A DNA stretch of 64,000 nt, from positions 186,001 to 250,000 of the forward strand of contig NZ_JAQIOY010000004.1 of assembly GCF_028023555.1 (NCBI RefSeq). Reading direction: 5' to 3'. This document shows, piece by piece, positions 16,364 to 25,025 of this stretch. The notes below the pieces were generated by a model. It was not told the DNA's origin. It worked only from the letters and a program-made list of their open reading frames with translations, and made no database searches. The position numbers and the translations under genes are program-made. The number at the start of each line of letters is the position of its first letter. Position 1 is the first letter of the stretch. Source of the stretch: Thalassococcus_A lentus. Lineage in GTDB: Bacteria > Pseudomonadota > Alphaproteobacteria > Rhodobacterales > Rhodobacteraceae.

Positions 16364-17014
16364 ATGACAAGACTGACAAACCTGCCGGACCTGATCCCGG
16401 TCTTTCCGCTGCCCGGTGCTCTTTTGCTGCCGCGCGCAAGATTGCCTCTGCACATTTTCGAACCGCGCTATCTGGCCATGCTGGATGACGCGCTCAAGAC
16501 CGACACACGTTTGATCGGGATGGTGCAACCGAATGAAATCGAAGGCCGCGAAGGCCATGGGTTGCACCGCATCGGTTGCGCCGGCCGCATCACCCAGTTT
16601 TCCGAAACGGAAGACGGGCGTTACATGGTGACGCTGTCCGGGGTTTCGCGCTTTCGGGTTCTGGCCGAGGTTGAGGGATTTACGCCCTATCGCAAATGCG
16701 AGGTCAGTTGGGAGGGCTTTGATCGCGATCAGTCTTCATCCGAAGCGGACCCGGGTTTCGACCGCGAAGCGATGATGCGATTGCTGGATCGGTATTTTAC
16801 CGCAAGGGATCTGTCGGCGGATTGGGATACGCTGCGCGAGGCAGAGGACGAACTGCTGATCAATTCGCTGTCGATGCTGCTGGATTTCGATCCCGAAGAG
16901 AAACAAGCGCTTTTGGAAGCGCCTTCGCTGTCCACACGGCGTGAAACATTGGTTACACTGATCGAGATCGCTTTGCGAAGCGGCACAGGCAGCGAAGAAG
17001 GTAGGTTGCAATGA
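16364..17014 (+). CDS. LON peptidase substrate-binding-domain protein
   Basis: 216 residues resembling only the N-terminal substrate-binding domain of Lon protease: LPDLIPVFPLPGALLLPRAR, LPLHIFEPRYLAMLDDAL, then GCAGRITQFSETEDGRYMV. The ATPase and protease domains are absent, as in the standalone LonN family common in alphaproteobacteria. Role not established. Its stop overlaps the next start by four bases. Confidence 0.9.
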   Translation: MTRLTNLPDLIPVFPLPGALLLPRARLPLHIFEPRYLAMLDDALKTDTRLIGMVQPNEIEGREGHGLHRIGCAGRITQFSETEDGRYMVTLSGVSRFRVLAEVEGFTPYRKCEVSWEGFDRDQSSSEADPGFDREAMMRLLDRYFTARDLSADWDTLREAEDELLINSLSMLLDFDPEEKQALLEAPSLSTRRETLVTLIEIALRSGTGSEEGRLQ

Positions 17015-17208
17015 GTGAGCCGATGCCCACAGGCGAAAAACTGTTCGATGTCCGTATGCTCGAAGCCTTGATCTGCCCGGTTACCCATGCCGGATTGCGT
17101 TATGATGCAGAACGTCAGGAATTGATCAGCAAGAATGCAGGGCTGGCGTTTCCGATCCGCGATGGCATTCCGGTTATGCTGATCGACGAAGCGCGGGCGT
17201 TGGACTAG
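17011..17208 (+). CDS. Trm112-like / UPF0434 (YcaR) protein
   Basis: 65 residues: MLEALICPVTHAGLRYDAER, then AGLAFPIRDGIPVMLIDEAR. Only one of the four cysteines of zinc-binding Trm112 remains (LICP), which is usual in the bacterial UPF0434 branch. Trm112 activates methyltransferases; bacterial copies often lie by lipid A genes, but here it is coupled to a LonN-like gene. Function unproven. Confidence 0.88.
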   Translation: MSEPMPTGEKLFDVRMLEALICPVTHAGLRYDAERQELISKNAGLAFPIRDGIPVMLIDEARALD

Positions 17209-17219
17209 CGGCGCTGCGT

Positions 17220-18146
17220 TTAGCCTAGACCGGACGGTGCGTCAGGCCTTTTGTAGGGCGGCTTTTTCAATGCATCGGCCAGAAAATCGAACACCAGTCT
17301 GAGCCTTCGGTTCGACAGGATATCGCGGTGCGCGACCAGCCAGATCGGAAAGACCAGATCCGCCATCGATGGTGCCGCACGCGCCACGGTCTGTTCCGCA
17401 TCGCCCAACCGGACATCCAGAACGCCGACTCCCAGCCCTTGTCGCACCATTTCCCACATGGCCAGATAGCTGCTGCACTCAAAGGCAATTGAACGCTGGG
17501 AAACAGGAATTCCCATGGCTTGCAGTGACTTCACGAAATCTGTTCCATCACCCGGCACGACGAGATTGGCGGCTTCCCAGTCTTTCGGGGTTTCGATCGT
17601 GCCATTTGCGTCCAAATACGCGTGGGACGCGTAAAAGGCGGCCCCGGTTTCAGTGATGCGCTTGGCCACCAGTTCTGGCTCTTTGGGGCGGAAATTACGT
17701 ATGGCGATATCGGCCTCGCGGCGCATTAAATCGGATGCGGAATTCTCGGCCAGGACACGGATGGCAAGTCCGGGTTCGCGCTGGCGAAGTTCCTGCAATA
17801 TGGGCGGTAACCAAAGTCCTGCATAGGCATCCGATGCTGAGATCGTGACAGGGCCTGAAATTTCATCGCTTTGTCCCTGTGCCGCAATCGACAAGGCCAT
17901 AGCGCCTTCACCCATCTTACGCACATGCTGCACAAGGTTCGCACCGGCGGGCGTCAGTTCGAGACCCCGGCCAAAGCGTTCGAACAAGACGACACCCAAT
18001 TCCTGCTGCAGAGCTTCGACTTGTCTGGACAAGGTGGGCTGGGCCAACCCCAATGCCCGTGCTGCAGCAGACAGCGATCCTTCTTCGGCCGTCACGAGAA
18101 AGGCGCGGGCGCGGTTCCAGTCGAATGAGACAGCATTCCAATCCAT
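17220..18146 (-). CDS. LysR-type transcriptional regulator
   Basis: 308 residues. Residues about 10-70 are the winged helix (AFLVTAEEGSLSAAARALGL, AQPTLSRQVEALQQELGVVL), and the rest is the periplasmic-binding-like effector domain (GPVTISASDAYAGLWLPPIL). The start is ATG 18146 (MDWNAVSFDWNRAR); ATG 18158 is an equally possible alternative, and neither has a strong ribosome site. It diverges from the DUF4386 gene, so it probably controls that operon and itself from the shared 170-base region. Confidence 0.9.
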   Translation of the reverse strand: MDWNAVSFDWNRARAFLVTAEEGSLSAAARALGLAQPTLSRQVEALQQELGVVLFERFGRGLELTPAGANLVQHVRKMGEGAMALSIAAQGQSDEISGPVTISASDAYAGLWLPPILQELRQREPGLAIRVLAENSASDLMRREADIAIRNFRPKEPELVAKRITETGAAFYASHAYLDANGTIETPKDWEAANLVVPGDGTDFVKSLQAMGIPVSQRSIAFECSSYLAMWEMVRQGLGVGVLDVRLGDAEQTVARAAPSMADLVFPIWLVAHRDILSNRRLRLVFDFLADALKKPPYKRPDAPSGLG

Positions 18147-18316
18147 ACCAAAATGCATACCAGAACTGCGAATTAGGTCAATTTTGTTGAGGTTTGGTCT
18201 TCTGTATTCATGATCTATCGCTGGCCGTTCCAGCGAAACAGACCCGAAATTCAAAGGTTTCCAAGGCGGCCTATTGGCCGTCAACGGAGCCGTGCACTTT
18301 GCAGAAAGGAATTGTG

Positions 18317-19042
18317 ATGCAAAGGTTTTCTGATCCTGCGTCCAGCGAATACGCCCGCTGGGCTGGCCTATTCTATCTCGGCATTGCCGTGTTTGGCGGG
18401 TTTTCGATCGCCTATGTTCCCTCCCAAATCGTCGTGGCTGCGGATGCCGCTGCGACTGTTGCCAATATTCGGGCGCGGACTGGCCTCTATCATTTGGGGA
18501 TCGCCGCTGATCTGGTGGTAGTGATCTTTGAGATCATGGCGATGACCATGCTGTACTTCATGTTCCGTCCGGTCTCTGCGACGCTTTCCTTTGCGGCCGC
18601 CATGGCGCGCCTGAGCATGGTCAGCGTCATGTCTGCGATGCTGTTCTTCCATGCCGGCGCGGATCTTTTGGCGCATTCCAATGATGTCATGATCCATTTC
18701 AGCGCCGATCAACGCGCCGATGTTGCTGGGCTGTTGTTAGAGATGCACCGAGCAGGCGTATGGATCTGGCAGGTGTTTTTTTTCCTGCATCTGGTGCTTC
18801 TGGGTTATCTCGTCATCCGGTCCGAGCGTTTTCCAAAGATCATCGGTTATGGGCTGATCCTTGGAGCCGGTGGGTACTTGCTCGACTCGGTTTATGCCTT
18901 TGCTTTCCCTGATGCGAGCCTGCTGGCGATGACACGCGCTGTGCTGTTGGCAATTGTCACCCTGTCCGAAGTCGGTTTTGCGCTTTGGCTGGTGGTCCGA
19001 GCGCCGGGTACAAAAACAGCAGCAGTGGGAGCGATGGCATGA
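18317..19042 (+). CDS. DUF4386-type integral membrane protein
   Basis: 241 residues, about six hydrophobic helices beginning WAGLFYLGIAVFGGFSIAYV; the pattern of helices and the HMRAGVWIWQVFFFLHL-like region (MHRAGVWIWQVFFFLHLVLL) matches DUF4386 proteins, whose function is unknown. ATG 18317 has AGAAAGGA upstream. Its stop overlaps the next start (ATGA). Divergent LysR gene suggests inducible expression. Confidence 0.82.
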   Translation: MQRFSDPASSEYARWAGLFYLGIAVFGGFSIAYVPSQIVVAADAAATVANIRARTGLYHLGIAADLVVVIFEIMAMTMLYFMFRPVSATLSFAAAMARLSMVSVMSAMLFFHAGADLLAHSNDVMIHFSADQRADVAGLLLEMHRAGVWIWQVFFFLHLVLLGYLVIRSERFPKIIGYGLILGAGGYLLDSVYAFAFPDASLLAMTRAVLLAIVTLSEVGFALWLVVRAPGTKTAAVGAMA

Positions 19043-19752
19043 AACGGATTTGCATTGTCGGTATCTCTGGCAAGCTGGGGCAGTACATGACGCGCCATGC
19101 GCTGGCACTGGGATATGAGGTCGTCGGTGTCTGCCGTCCCGAAAGCGTCGGTAAGTTGGATCATTTGAAGGGCAAGATCACGCTATTTCCCGGCCGTACG
19201 GATGATCGGCAGGTTGTGCGCCGCGCGGTTGCGGGGTGTGATGGTGTGCTTGTCGTTCTGGCGCCATGGGGCGTGCACAATTACGCGTCCGGAACAGCAC
19301 AAGCCGTGCTGGACTTTGCCGAGCCAGATGCACGGCTGGTGTTTTCCTGCGGCTGGCACATTTCAAAGGACGGCAAGGATCGCTACAGCCTGAAACTGCG
19401 TGCTTTTGCGGCACTTGTGACGGTGATCGGGCCCGTGTTGCGGGTTGTTGATCTGAATGATCAGATCGAAGCCACAAAGCGTGTATTCAGTTCGGATCGT
19501 CTTTGGACCGTGGTGCGCGGGTCGGACCTTGAAGAAGGTCCGAGCGAAGGCCTGCCTGTCTGGGCGGAGCACGTGGGTGACCCGGTTTTGGCATCCAACC
19601 TGACCCGGCGTACGGATTTCGCGTTATTCATGGTCCACGCCCTGACCGATGATAGACTGATCCATAAGGCGCCAGCCATCGTCGGGCGGTCCAGCGCGTC
19701 GGCGCAGGCAGTGCTTGGGCCATCAGGAGCACAATGGGGGCCGGTGCGATGA
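19039..19752 (+). CDS. NAD(P)-binding Rossmann-fold protein (epimerase-like)
   Basis: 237 residues. The dinucleotide loop ICIVGISGKLGQYMTRHALA opens the protein, followed by VVGVCRPESVGKL and a beta-strand LVVLAPWG, as in NmrA/atypical SDR proteins. No clear catalytic YxxxK is seen, so it may be an atypical enzyme or a redox sensor. Coupled by a four-base overlap to the DUF4386 gene, and followed by a P-loop kinase-like gene. Confidence 0.78.
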   Translation: MKRICIVGISGKLGQYMTRHALALGYEVVGVCRPESVGKLDHLKGKITLFPGRTDDRQVVRRAVAGCDGVLVVLAPWGVHNYASGTAQAVLDFAEPDARLVFSCGWHISKDGKDRYSLKLRAFAALVTVIGPVLRVVDLNDQIEATKRVFSSDRLWTVVRGSDLEEGPSEGLPVWAEHVGDPVLASNLTRRTDFALFMVHALTDDRLIHKAPAIVGRSSASAQAVLGPSGAQWGPVR

Positions 19753-19778
19753 GTGATGAACGTGACAGGAGGCTTGAT

Positions 19779-20279
19779 ATGTCTCGATCTCAGGCGACGC
19801 TGTTCATGCTGTGCGGCAAGATTGCCTCTGGCAAATCAACCATGGCGGCTGAACTGGCGGCCAGCAAAGACGCTGTCCTGATCAGCGAAGATCGTTGGCT
19901 TGAAATTCTCTTTGGCGATGAGATGCAAACGCTCAAAGATTTCATGCGCTGTTCCGGCAAGCTGCGCGCGACCCTGACAGACCATATTGTTGCGCTGTTG
20001 CAGAGCGGGGTTTCGGTGGTGCTGGACTTTCAGGCCAACACGATTGAGTCGCGGCGTTGGATGCGCGGTTTGGTCGAGGCGGCGGATGCAGCGCACGAGT
20101 TGCATGTGCTAAACGTTCCCGATGCGGTGTGTCTGGACAGGCTGCGACACCGGAACGCGCGGCATGATCATCCATTCGAGGTGACCGAAGAGCAGTTTCA
20201 CAGCGTTTCGCAGTACTTTGTCCCGCCAACCCCTCAGGAGGGGTTTACGTTGATCGAGCATGCTCTGGCAGATCAGTAG
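19779..20279 (+). CDS. P-loop kinase-like ATP-binding protein (AAA_33)
   Basis: 166 residues. Walker A: LFMLCGKIASGKSTMAAEL near residue 15. ISEDRWLEILFGDEM and VVLDFQANTIESRRWMRGL follow, typical of zeta-toxin/gluconate-kinase-like P-loop proteins that phosphorylate small molecules. LRHRNARHDHPFEVTEEQF is the lid region. The ATG at 19779 is chosen because AGGAGG lies seven bases upstream; earlier ATGs at 19734 and 19749 are possible. Last gene of the LysR-linked module; substrate unknown. Confidence 0.8.
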   Translation: MSRSQATLFMLCGKIASGKSTMAAELAASKDAVLISEDRWLEILFGDEMQTLKDFMRCSGKLRATLTDHIVALLQSGVSVVLDFQANTIESRRWMRGLVEAADAAHELHVLNVPDAVCLDRLRHRNARHDHPFEVTEEQFHSVSQYFVPPTPQEGFTLIEHALADQ

Positions 20280-20288
20280 GCCCGCAGG

Positions 20289-21257
20289 CTAAAGCGTCTC
20301 AAGCGCGCGCGCAAATACAGCTGGGTCCACGTTCCCGCCCGAGATCGTGCAGATAACGGCGTCGCCCTGCACGGCTTCGGGCTTGAACAGGGCTGCTGCC
20401 AGTGCCACTGCGCCGCCCGGTTCGGCCACGACCCGCAGGTGACGGAAGGCCAGCCCCATTGCCTCGAGTGCCTGGTCGTCTGTTACCAGCACACCCGGTC
20501 CGCACAGGCGGTGCAGAATAGGAAAAGTGATTTCGCCCGGGCAGGGGCTGATAATCGCATCGCACAGCCCGCCCGAGGTAACGGCGTTGCGCTCTCGTTT
20601 GCCGCTGATCAGGGATCTGGCCACATCATCAAAACCAACGGGTTCCACCGGGCGCACGCGCATCGCGGGCGCTTTGGCCTCGAGCGCCAGCGCAATCCCC
20701 GATGCAAATCCACCGCCGCCACAGCAGACCAGCACCTCAGCCTCTGTGACGCCCAATTCGGCGGCCTGTTGCGCGATCTCCAGCCCGCAGGTGCCTTGTC
20801 CTGCGATAACCAAAGGCTCGTCGAAGGGTTTGATCAAAGTCAGGCCCCGATCCGCTGCAATTTCTGCACCGATCGCATCGCGATCTTCGGAGGCGCGGTC
20901 ATACAGAACCACCTCAGCGCCCAAGGCACGCGTGCCATCAATCTTGGCATTCGGCGCGTCTGACGGCATGACGATTACAGCCGGGATACCATAGGCGCGG
21001 GCCGCGTTCGCGACGCCCTGTGCATGGTTGCCGGAGGAAAAGGCGATCACACCGTTGCTGCGCACCTTCTCTGGCAACGCAGAGACCGCAGACCAACCAC
21101 CGCGAAATTTGAAGCTGCCTGTATGCTGAAGGCATTCGGCCTTGATCAGGACCCGCCGTCCCGCAATAGCGTCTAGCGCAGGCGAAGACAGCATGGGGGT
21201 GCGATGGGCGTGGCCTTCCAGTCGGCGGGCGGCGGCTTCGATCATTTCGATGTTCAT
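20289..21257 (-). CDS. PLP-dependent threonine/serine dehydratase-like enzyme
   Basis: 322 residues, fold type II. The PLP lysine lies in HTGSFKFRGGWSAVSAL, the substrate Asn loop is AFSSGNHAQGVA, and the glycine loop that binds the phosphate is VCCGGGGFASGIAL. The catabolic threonine dehydratase or serine racemase families fit; there is no C-terminal regulatory ACT domain. In the cofactor loop Cys replaces the usual Ser-Gly start. Start at 21257 (MNIEMIEAAARR). Standalone, convergent with the kinase-like gene. Confidence 0.88.
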   Translation of the reverse strand: MNIEMIEAAARRLEGHAHRTPMLSSPALDAIAGRRVLIKAECLQHTGSFKFRGGWSAVSALPEKVRSNGVIAFSSGNHAQGVANAARAYGIPAVIVMPSDAPNAKIDGTRALGAEVVLYDRASEDRDAIGAEIAADRGLTLIKPFDEPLVIAGQGTCGLEIAQQAAELGVTEAEVLVCCGGGGFASGIALALEAKAPAMRVRPVEPVGFDDVARSLISGKRERNAVTSGGLCDAIISPCPGEITFPILHRLCGPGVLVTDDQALEAMGLAFRHLRVVAEPGGAVALAAALFKPEAVQGDAVICTISGGNVDPAVFARALETL

Positions 21258-21340
21258 GTGATGGGCCTTTCGTGGTTGCGTCAAAGGGGCCTCAGTGGTG
21301 CGATATTGTCAATGGCGCGGGCCTTGCGTAGCGTGCGGGA

Positions 21341-21853
21341 ATGATAGAACGGGCGCATCAGAACCAGGATCAGACCAGCAGGGCATGGTACTCGTCTTGC
21401 GAGGCCTACCGCTACGGCCTAGAGCGCCGTTGGAGCGACGGGCCTTCGTTGCTCTATGTGATGTTGAACCCTTCGACGGCTACCGAAGAACGCAACGATC
21501 CGACAATCGAACGGTGTCAAAGGCGCGCTGTTGCGCTTGGATTTGGTGCGCTTCGGATTGCCAACCTTTTCGCGTTTCGGGCAACCAAGCCGCAGGACCT
21601 GCGCAAGGCGAAGGATCCCGTCGGTTCGGACAACGATGCGCTGTTGATGGATTGGGCAGAGCAGTCGGATATGACGCTGGCGGCATGGGGCGTTCATGGG
21701 GCATTGCTGGATCGGGCAGCGGAACTGGCCCCGCGTTTGCCCGGTGATGTCCGACATCTGGGCCTGACCCGAGACGGCCATCCGCGCCATCCATTGTATG
21801 TATCCTATGATACCCAGCCGCAGGCATGGCCACGAGAGGCACGATATCCATGA
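21341..21853 (+). CDS. DUF1643 domain protein
   Basis: 170 residues with the DUF1643 signature: YRYGLERRWSDGPSLLYVML NPSTA, then RNDPTIERCQRRA, IANLFAFRATKP and RHLGLTRDGHPRHPLYV. These are mobile, widespread small proteins of unknown biochemistry. The stop overlaps the DUF5665 gene by four bases, so they are co-translated. Confidence 0.87.
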   Translation: MIERAHQNQDQTSRAWYSSCEAYRYGLERRWSDGPSLLYVMLNPSTATEERNDPTIERCQRRAVALGFGALRIANLFAFRATKPQDLRKAKDPVGSDNDALLMDWAEQSDMTLAAWGVHGALLDRAAELAPRLPGDVRHLGLTRDGHPRHPLYVSYDTQPQAWPREARYP

Positions 21854-22128
21854 CAGACGAGCAAAGACCACAGGTGGACGTCACGGCCCTGACCGAAGAG
21901 GTGAAACGCTTCAACGATCACCGCTTTGTCCGTATCCACAATTCGGTTTTTGCGCTGATGTGGTTTCAGTTTCTTCGCGGTCTGGCGTTTGGTCTGGGAT
22001 CGGTTCTGGGGGCTACGGCGTTGGTGTCGATTCTCGTATTGTTGCTTGGACAGGTCGAATTCATTCCCATCCTTGGCGAATGGGCCACCCGATTGATTGA
22101 CGAAATCCAGACACCGCAGCCAAATTAA
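21850..22128 (+). CDS. DUF5665 membrane protein
   Basis: 92 residues. RIHNSVFALMWFQFLRGLAF, GLGSVLGATALVSILVLLLG and EFIPILGEW match the DUF5665 pattern: one or two membrane helices with glycine packing motifs and a short cytoplasmic N-terminus. Unknown function; coupled to the DUF1643 gene. Confidence 0.82.
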   Translation: MTDEQRPQVDVTALTEEVKRFNDHRFVRIHNSVFALMWFQFLRGLAFGLGSVLGATALVSILVLLLGQVEFIPILGEWATRLIDEIQTPQPN

Positions 22129-22217
22129 GCCTCCTGTTAACCCAGATCTGCGAATGACGTTGCCTGATACAGGGCCATCTGGGATAATCAGGGGTCTTCA
22201 AACCTAGGGCGTGGTTT

Positions 22218-23234
22218 ATGTTCTTTCTTGCGGGTCTTCTCGGGATGATGGTTCTTGGGTCGGTTGCTGTCGTCAGCACCGCTGACCCTGAGCCCGAAGA
22301 CGACTCCATGGACCGCACAGGCGAAGCATCCGGCACCGGTCTTCAGGCCGGCGATGACATGACCGCTACGGGATCCCTGTTCGAGCAACTTCGATTGGTT
22401 GACCAGGTTGAAGAAGACAGCACTGGCCGCATCGAAGAAGGCGGTAGCGGTGACGATCTTTTGAATGGAACGGATCAGACCGACCTACTCGGGGGCGCGG
22501 ACGGTGACGATACGCTGTCCGGCGGTGGTGATGATGACGAATTGGTCGGCGGTGCTGGTGCCGACAATCTGTCAGGCGATGCCGGTGCAGACACGCTGCA
22601 TGGCGAAGGCGATTGGGATACCATTTCTGGCGGCAGCGGGGATGACGCGTTGTTCGGTCATTCTGGTTCTGACCTGATGCAGGGCGGTGATGGAAACGAC
22701 TCGCTTCAGGGCGGGCTTGGTGATGACGCCTTGCATGGTGACGCTGGCGATGATGCGCTGCTTGGCCGGGAAGGGGCAGACACACTGGATGGCGGGCTGG
22801 GTCAGGACACGCTCTTTGGCGGTTGGGGCGATGATATGCTCAACGGTGTGGAGCGTGGCCCAGACGGTACCGATGCAGATGGCATGGACTTTCTCAACGG
22901 GGCAGACGGGGCCGATACCATTGCGATTGGAACGGCTGATGTCGTAAGCGGCGGTGATGGCGCAGACACCATGGTGCTGGGCCATTGGATCACGGGTGAT
23001 GCCGCGGAACTAGTCGATTTCGACAGTGCCGAGGATCAGATCATGATCGTCTATGACGACAGTACCAATGATGAACCAGAACTGGATATCCGACTGTCAG
23101 CAGATGATCCAAACATCTCGGAAATTGTTCTCGACGGGCATGTGGTTTCCACCCTGCCGACCGCAGATGCGCCGGGTTTGGACGCTGTGGTGCTCGTTGG
23201 CGAAAGCACGGCACAGGCGCTATCGCTTGGCTGA
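22218..23234 (+). CDS. RTX-repeat calcium-binding protein with N-terminal membrane anchor
   Basis: 338 residues. The first 20 residues are hydrophobic (MFFLAGLLGMMVLGSVAVVS) and then a very acidic linker starts. From about residue 74 to 212 there are some fourteen nonapeptides of the GGxGxDxLx type (GGSGDDLLN, GGLGDDALH, GGLGQDTLF), which form a calcium-loaded parallel beta-roll. The last 100 residues lack repeats but keep acidic turns (SAEDQIMIVYDDS). RTX proteins usually leave by type I secretion; no such transporter is near, and the N-terminal helix suggests membrane anchoring. Function unknown. Confidence 0.85.
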   Translation: MFFLAGLLGMMVLGSVAVVSTADPEPEDDSMDRTGEASGTGLQAGDDMTATGSLFEQLRLVDQVEEDSTGRIEEGGSGDDLLNGTDQTDLLGGADGDDTLSGGGDDDELVGGAGADNLSGDAGADTLHGEGDWDTISGGSGDDALFGHSGSDLMQGGDGNDSLQGGLGDDALHGDAGDDALLGREGADTLDGGLGQDTLFGGWGDDMLNGVERGPDGTDADGMDFLNGADGADTIAIGTADVVSGGDGADTMVLGHWITGDAAELVDFDSAEDQIMIVYDDSTNDEPELDIRLSADDPNISEIVLDGHVVSTLPTADAPGLDAVVLVGESTAQALSLG

Positions 23235-23402
23235 TCCAAGGGCTTGAAGCGACCAATCTGGCCTAACCCCCCTTTGCAAACGGAACTGAATCGCCTATAC
23301 GCGCGCATCCGTTCGCGCAATCGCACGAACAGATACTCCATGGGCTTTGCTGGACGACATCCCGGCTTGTGCCATAACCCTTTGATTTGAAAGGAGACCC
23401 CG

Positions 23403-23672
23403 ATGTCGATTACGCCGGAAGAAAAAGCGCGTCTGATGAAGGAATTCGCCACCAAAGAAGGCGACACTGGTTCGCCTGAAGTGCAGGTGGCCATCCTGAC
23501 CAGCCGTATTTCCACTCTGACTGAGCACTTCAAAACCCACAAGAAAGACAACCACTCGCGTCGTGGTCTTCTTAAGTTGGTTGCTCAGCGTCGTAAGCTG
23601 CTGGACTACACCAAGGCAAAAGATGAGGCCCGCTATCAGGACCTGATCAAACGTCTGGGTATTCGTCGCTAA
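23403..23672 (+). CDS. rpsO: 30S ribosomal protein S15
   Basis: 89 residues, exact family length. MSITPEEKARLMKEFATKEG, DTGSPEVQVAILTSRI, HSRRGLLKLVAQRRKLLDYT and the ending YQDLIKRLGIRR are diagnostic. A GAAAGGAGA ribosome site precedes the ATG. Followed directly by a terminator, so pnp, often its partner, is not adjacent here. Confidence 0.98.
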   Translation: MSITPEEKARLMKEFATKEGDTGSPEVQVAILTSRISTLTEHFKTHKKDNHSRRGLLKLVAQRRKLLDYTKAKDEARYQDLIKRLGIRR

Positions 23673-23697
23673 GGCGGCCAGAGACCAGAATAGTGAA

Positions 23698-23725
23698 ACG
23701 CCCGCTGATGTCAGCGGGCGTTTTT
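23698..23725 (+). terminator. Strong intrinsic terminator after rpsO
   Basis: Arms ACGCCCGCTGA and TCAGCGGGCGT around a two-base TG loop, followed by a T run (TTTTTCTTTT). Confidence 0.93.
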
Positions 23726-23756
23726 CTTTTGGCTGTTGCCATATCCGATGCGTCCG

Positions 23757-24185
23757 TCAAACCAATATGGTTTGGAAAACCTTTCGAGCGTGGTCTGGGA
23801 TCGGGGCAGGGCTGCCATGCTGGGTATAGACCTGCGTAAAGAATGCTTCTGTGCTGGCTTGGTCATCGGTATTTCGGAACAGGCCAACTTCAAATCGCAT
23901 GGATGACCGGCCCAGATGCGCGATCCGAATCCCGGCATGAATTTCGTCCGGGAAACCGACTTCGGCATGGTAGCGGCATCCCGATTCAACAACGAGAAAA
24001 TGCAAGGCATCCGCCCCACGAATGGTCAGTCCCTGATCCATCTGCCAAAGCGATACGGCGGTATCCACCAGTGACAGATAGGTCGCGTTGTTCATGTGGC
24101 CGTATTCATCGTTGTCCATCCAGCGGGTCGGCATGATGCGAAAGTCATGATACTGCGCGCGGGTTCCGGGGGGCTGTCGCGTCAT
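23757..24185 (-). CDS. Hotdog-fold acyl-CoA thioesterase
   Basis: 142 residues. RWMDNDEYGHMNNATYLSLV is the 4-hydroxybenzoyl-CoA thioesterase-type motif (Asp, Gly-His, Asn-Asn), followed by AVSLWQMD and a beta-rich body. It hydrolyses an acyl-CoA of unknown identity in the cytoplasm. Monocistronic and convergent with rpsO. Confidence 0.87.
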   Translation of the reverse strand: MTRQPPGTRAQYHDFRIMPTRWMDNDEYGHMNNATYLSLVDTAVSLWQMDQGLTIRGADALHFLVVESGCRYHAEVGFPDEIHAGIRIAHLGRSSMRFEVGLFRNTDDQASTEAFFTQVYTQHGSPAPIPDHARKVFQTILV

Positions 24186-24272
24186 GGCGGGCTGTCTCTT
24201 GCTGTGCGTTTAGGCGTGGTAAGACCATTGGTGGCGGCCCTAAGGCGCAGATGCAAGCCCGGCAGTCTGGCT

Positions 24273-25025
24273 TTAGCCCGAACGCAACACGCGGAATGCA
24301 GCAGATGCGGCCCAGCCCGCTGCGATGGCGATCGCCAAAGACATCAGGCCATAAAGCAGTGGTTGCTGCCGCGACAGCGCATAGAGCCAACGTTCCAGAC
24401 CGACCTTGCGGACATCGATCTCGGTCTCAAAGGTCGACACCACCTGCCCACCGCGCGTCAGGAATATGCGTGTGGGGTATTCGCCTTCTGTCAGGTTAGC
24501 TGGCATAGCGATTGCGGTGTCAAACAGCGTGTCCTGCCGTAAGCGCACGGTACTTTCGCGCAACTGGTATTGCTCAGACTTTGTCCGGATGCGGATCACG
24601 GCATCGGTAAAGCTCTGGGAATTTGAAATTTCCGAGCCAACGGAGCGGATAGCACGCGGAATTGAAACGCGATGCCGCAGATCCTCGGTGTCCGAAATCA
24701 CCTCGTCCCAAGGGGCGGAGGTCGCGATGGCGTAGAACGAGGGCGCTGCGTCCACTTCCACAGCATCTGTATTGACCCAGATGCCAAACTTGCGCTCCTT
24801 GCGCCGTACGGTCAGCGCCTGCGAAGGACCGGCAACAGCGATGATAACCTGCAGGGGGTCGCCATCGGGGATCGGTGCTTCACGCTTGATCGCGCCGTAG
24901 ATCAGGATTTCAGAGCCATCAAAATTGGTCGAGATGGAAACGCTATCCTGACTTAGACCCAGCACGACTTCTTCTGCGCGAAGCGGCAGGGCAAAAAGCG
25001 TCAGCAGAACAAGCAGAAGGCGCAT
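24273..25025 (-). CDS. TIGR02186 family periplasmic/membrane protein
   Basis: 250 residues: signal peptide (MRLLLVLLTLFALPLRA), a beta-rich periplasmic body starting EEVVLGLSQDSVSIS with GSEILIYGAI, and one C-terminal helix (PLLYGLMSLAIAIAAGWAAS). This arrangement matches the alphaproteobacterial TIGR02186 family, unknown function. Its ATG overlaps the stop of the TauE-like permease, so the two are a unit, possibly an exporter with a periplasmic accessory. Confidence 0.87.
   Translation of the reverse strand: MRLLLVLLTLFALPLRAEEVVLGLSQDSVSISTNFDGSEILIYGAIKREAPIPDGDPLQVIIAVAGPSQALTVRRKERKFGIWVNTDAVEVDAAPSFYAIATSAPWDEVISDTEDLRHRVSIPRAIRSVGSEISNSQSFTDAVIRIRTKSEQYQLRESTVRLRQDTLFDTAIAMPANLTEGEYPTRIFLTRGGQVVSTFETEIDVRKVGLERWLYALSRQQPLLYGLMSLAIAIAAGWAASAAFRVLRSG

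Noticed and set aside
15338..16567. A 409-codon antisense frame opposite the thioredoxin-TPR gene
   Set aside because: Antisense shadow of a conserved gene.
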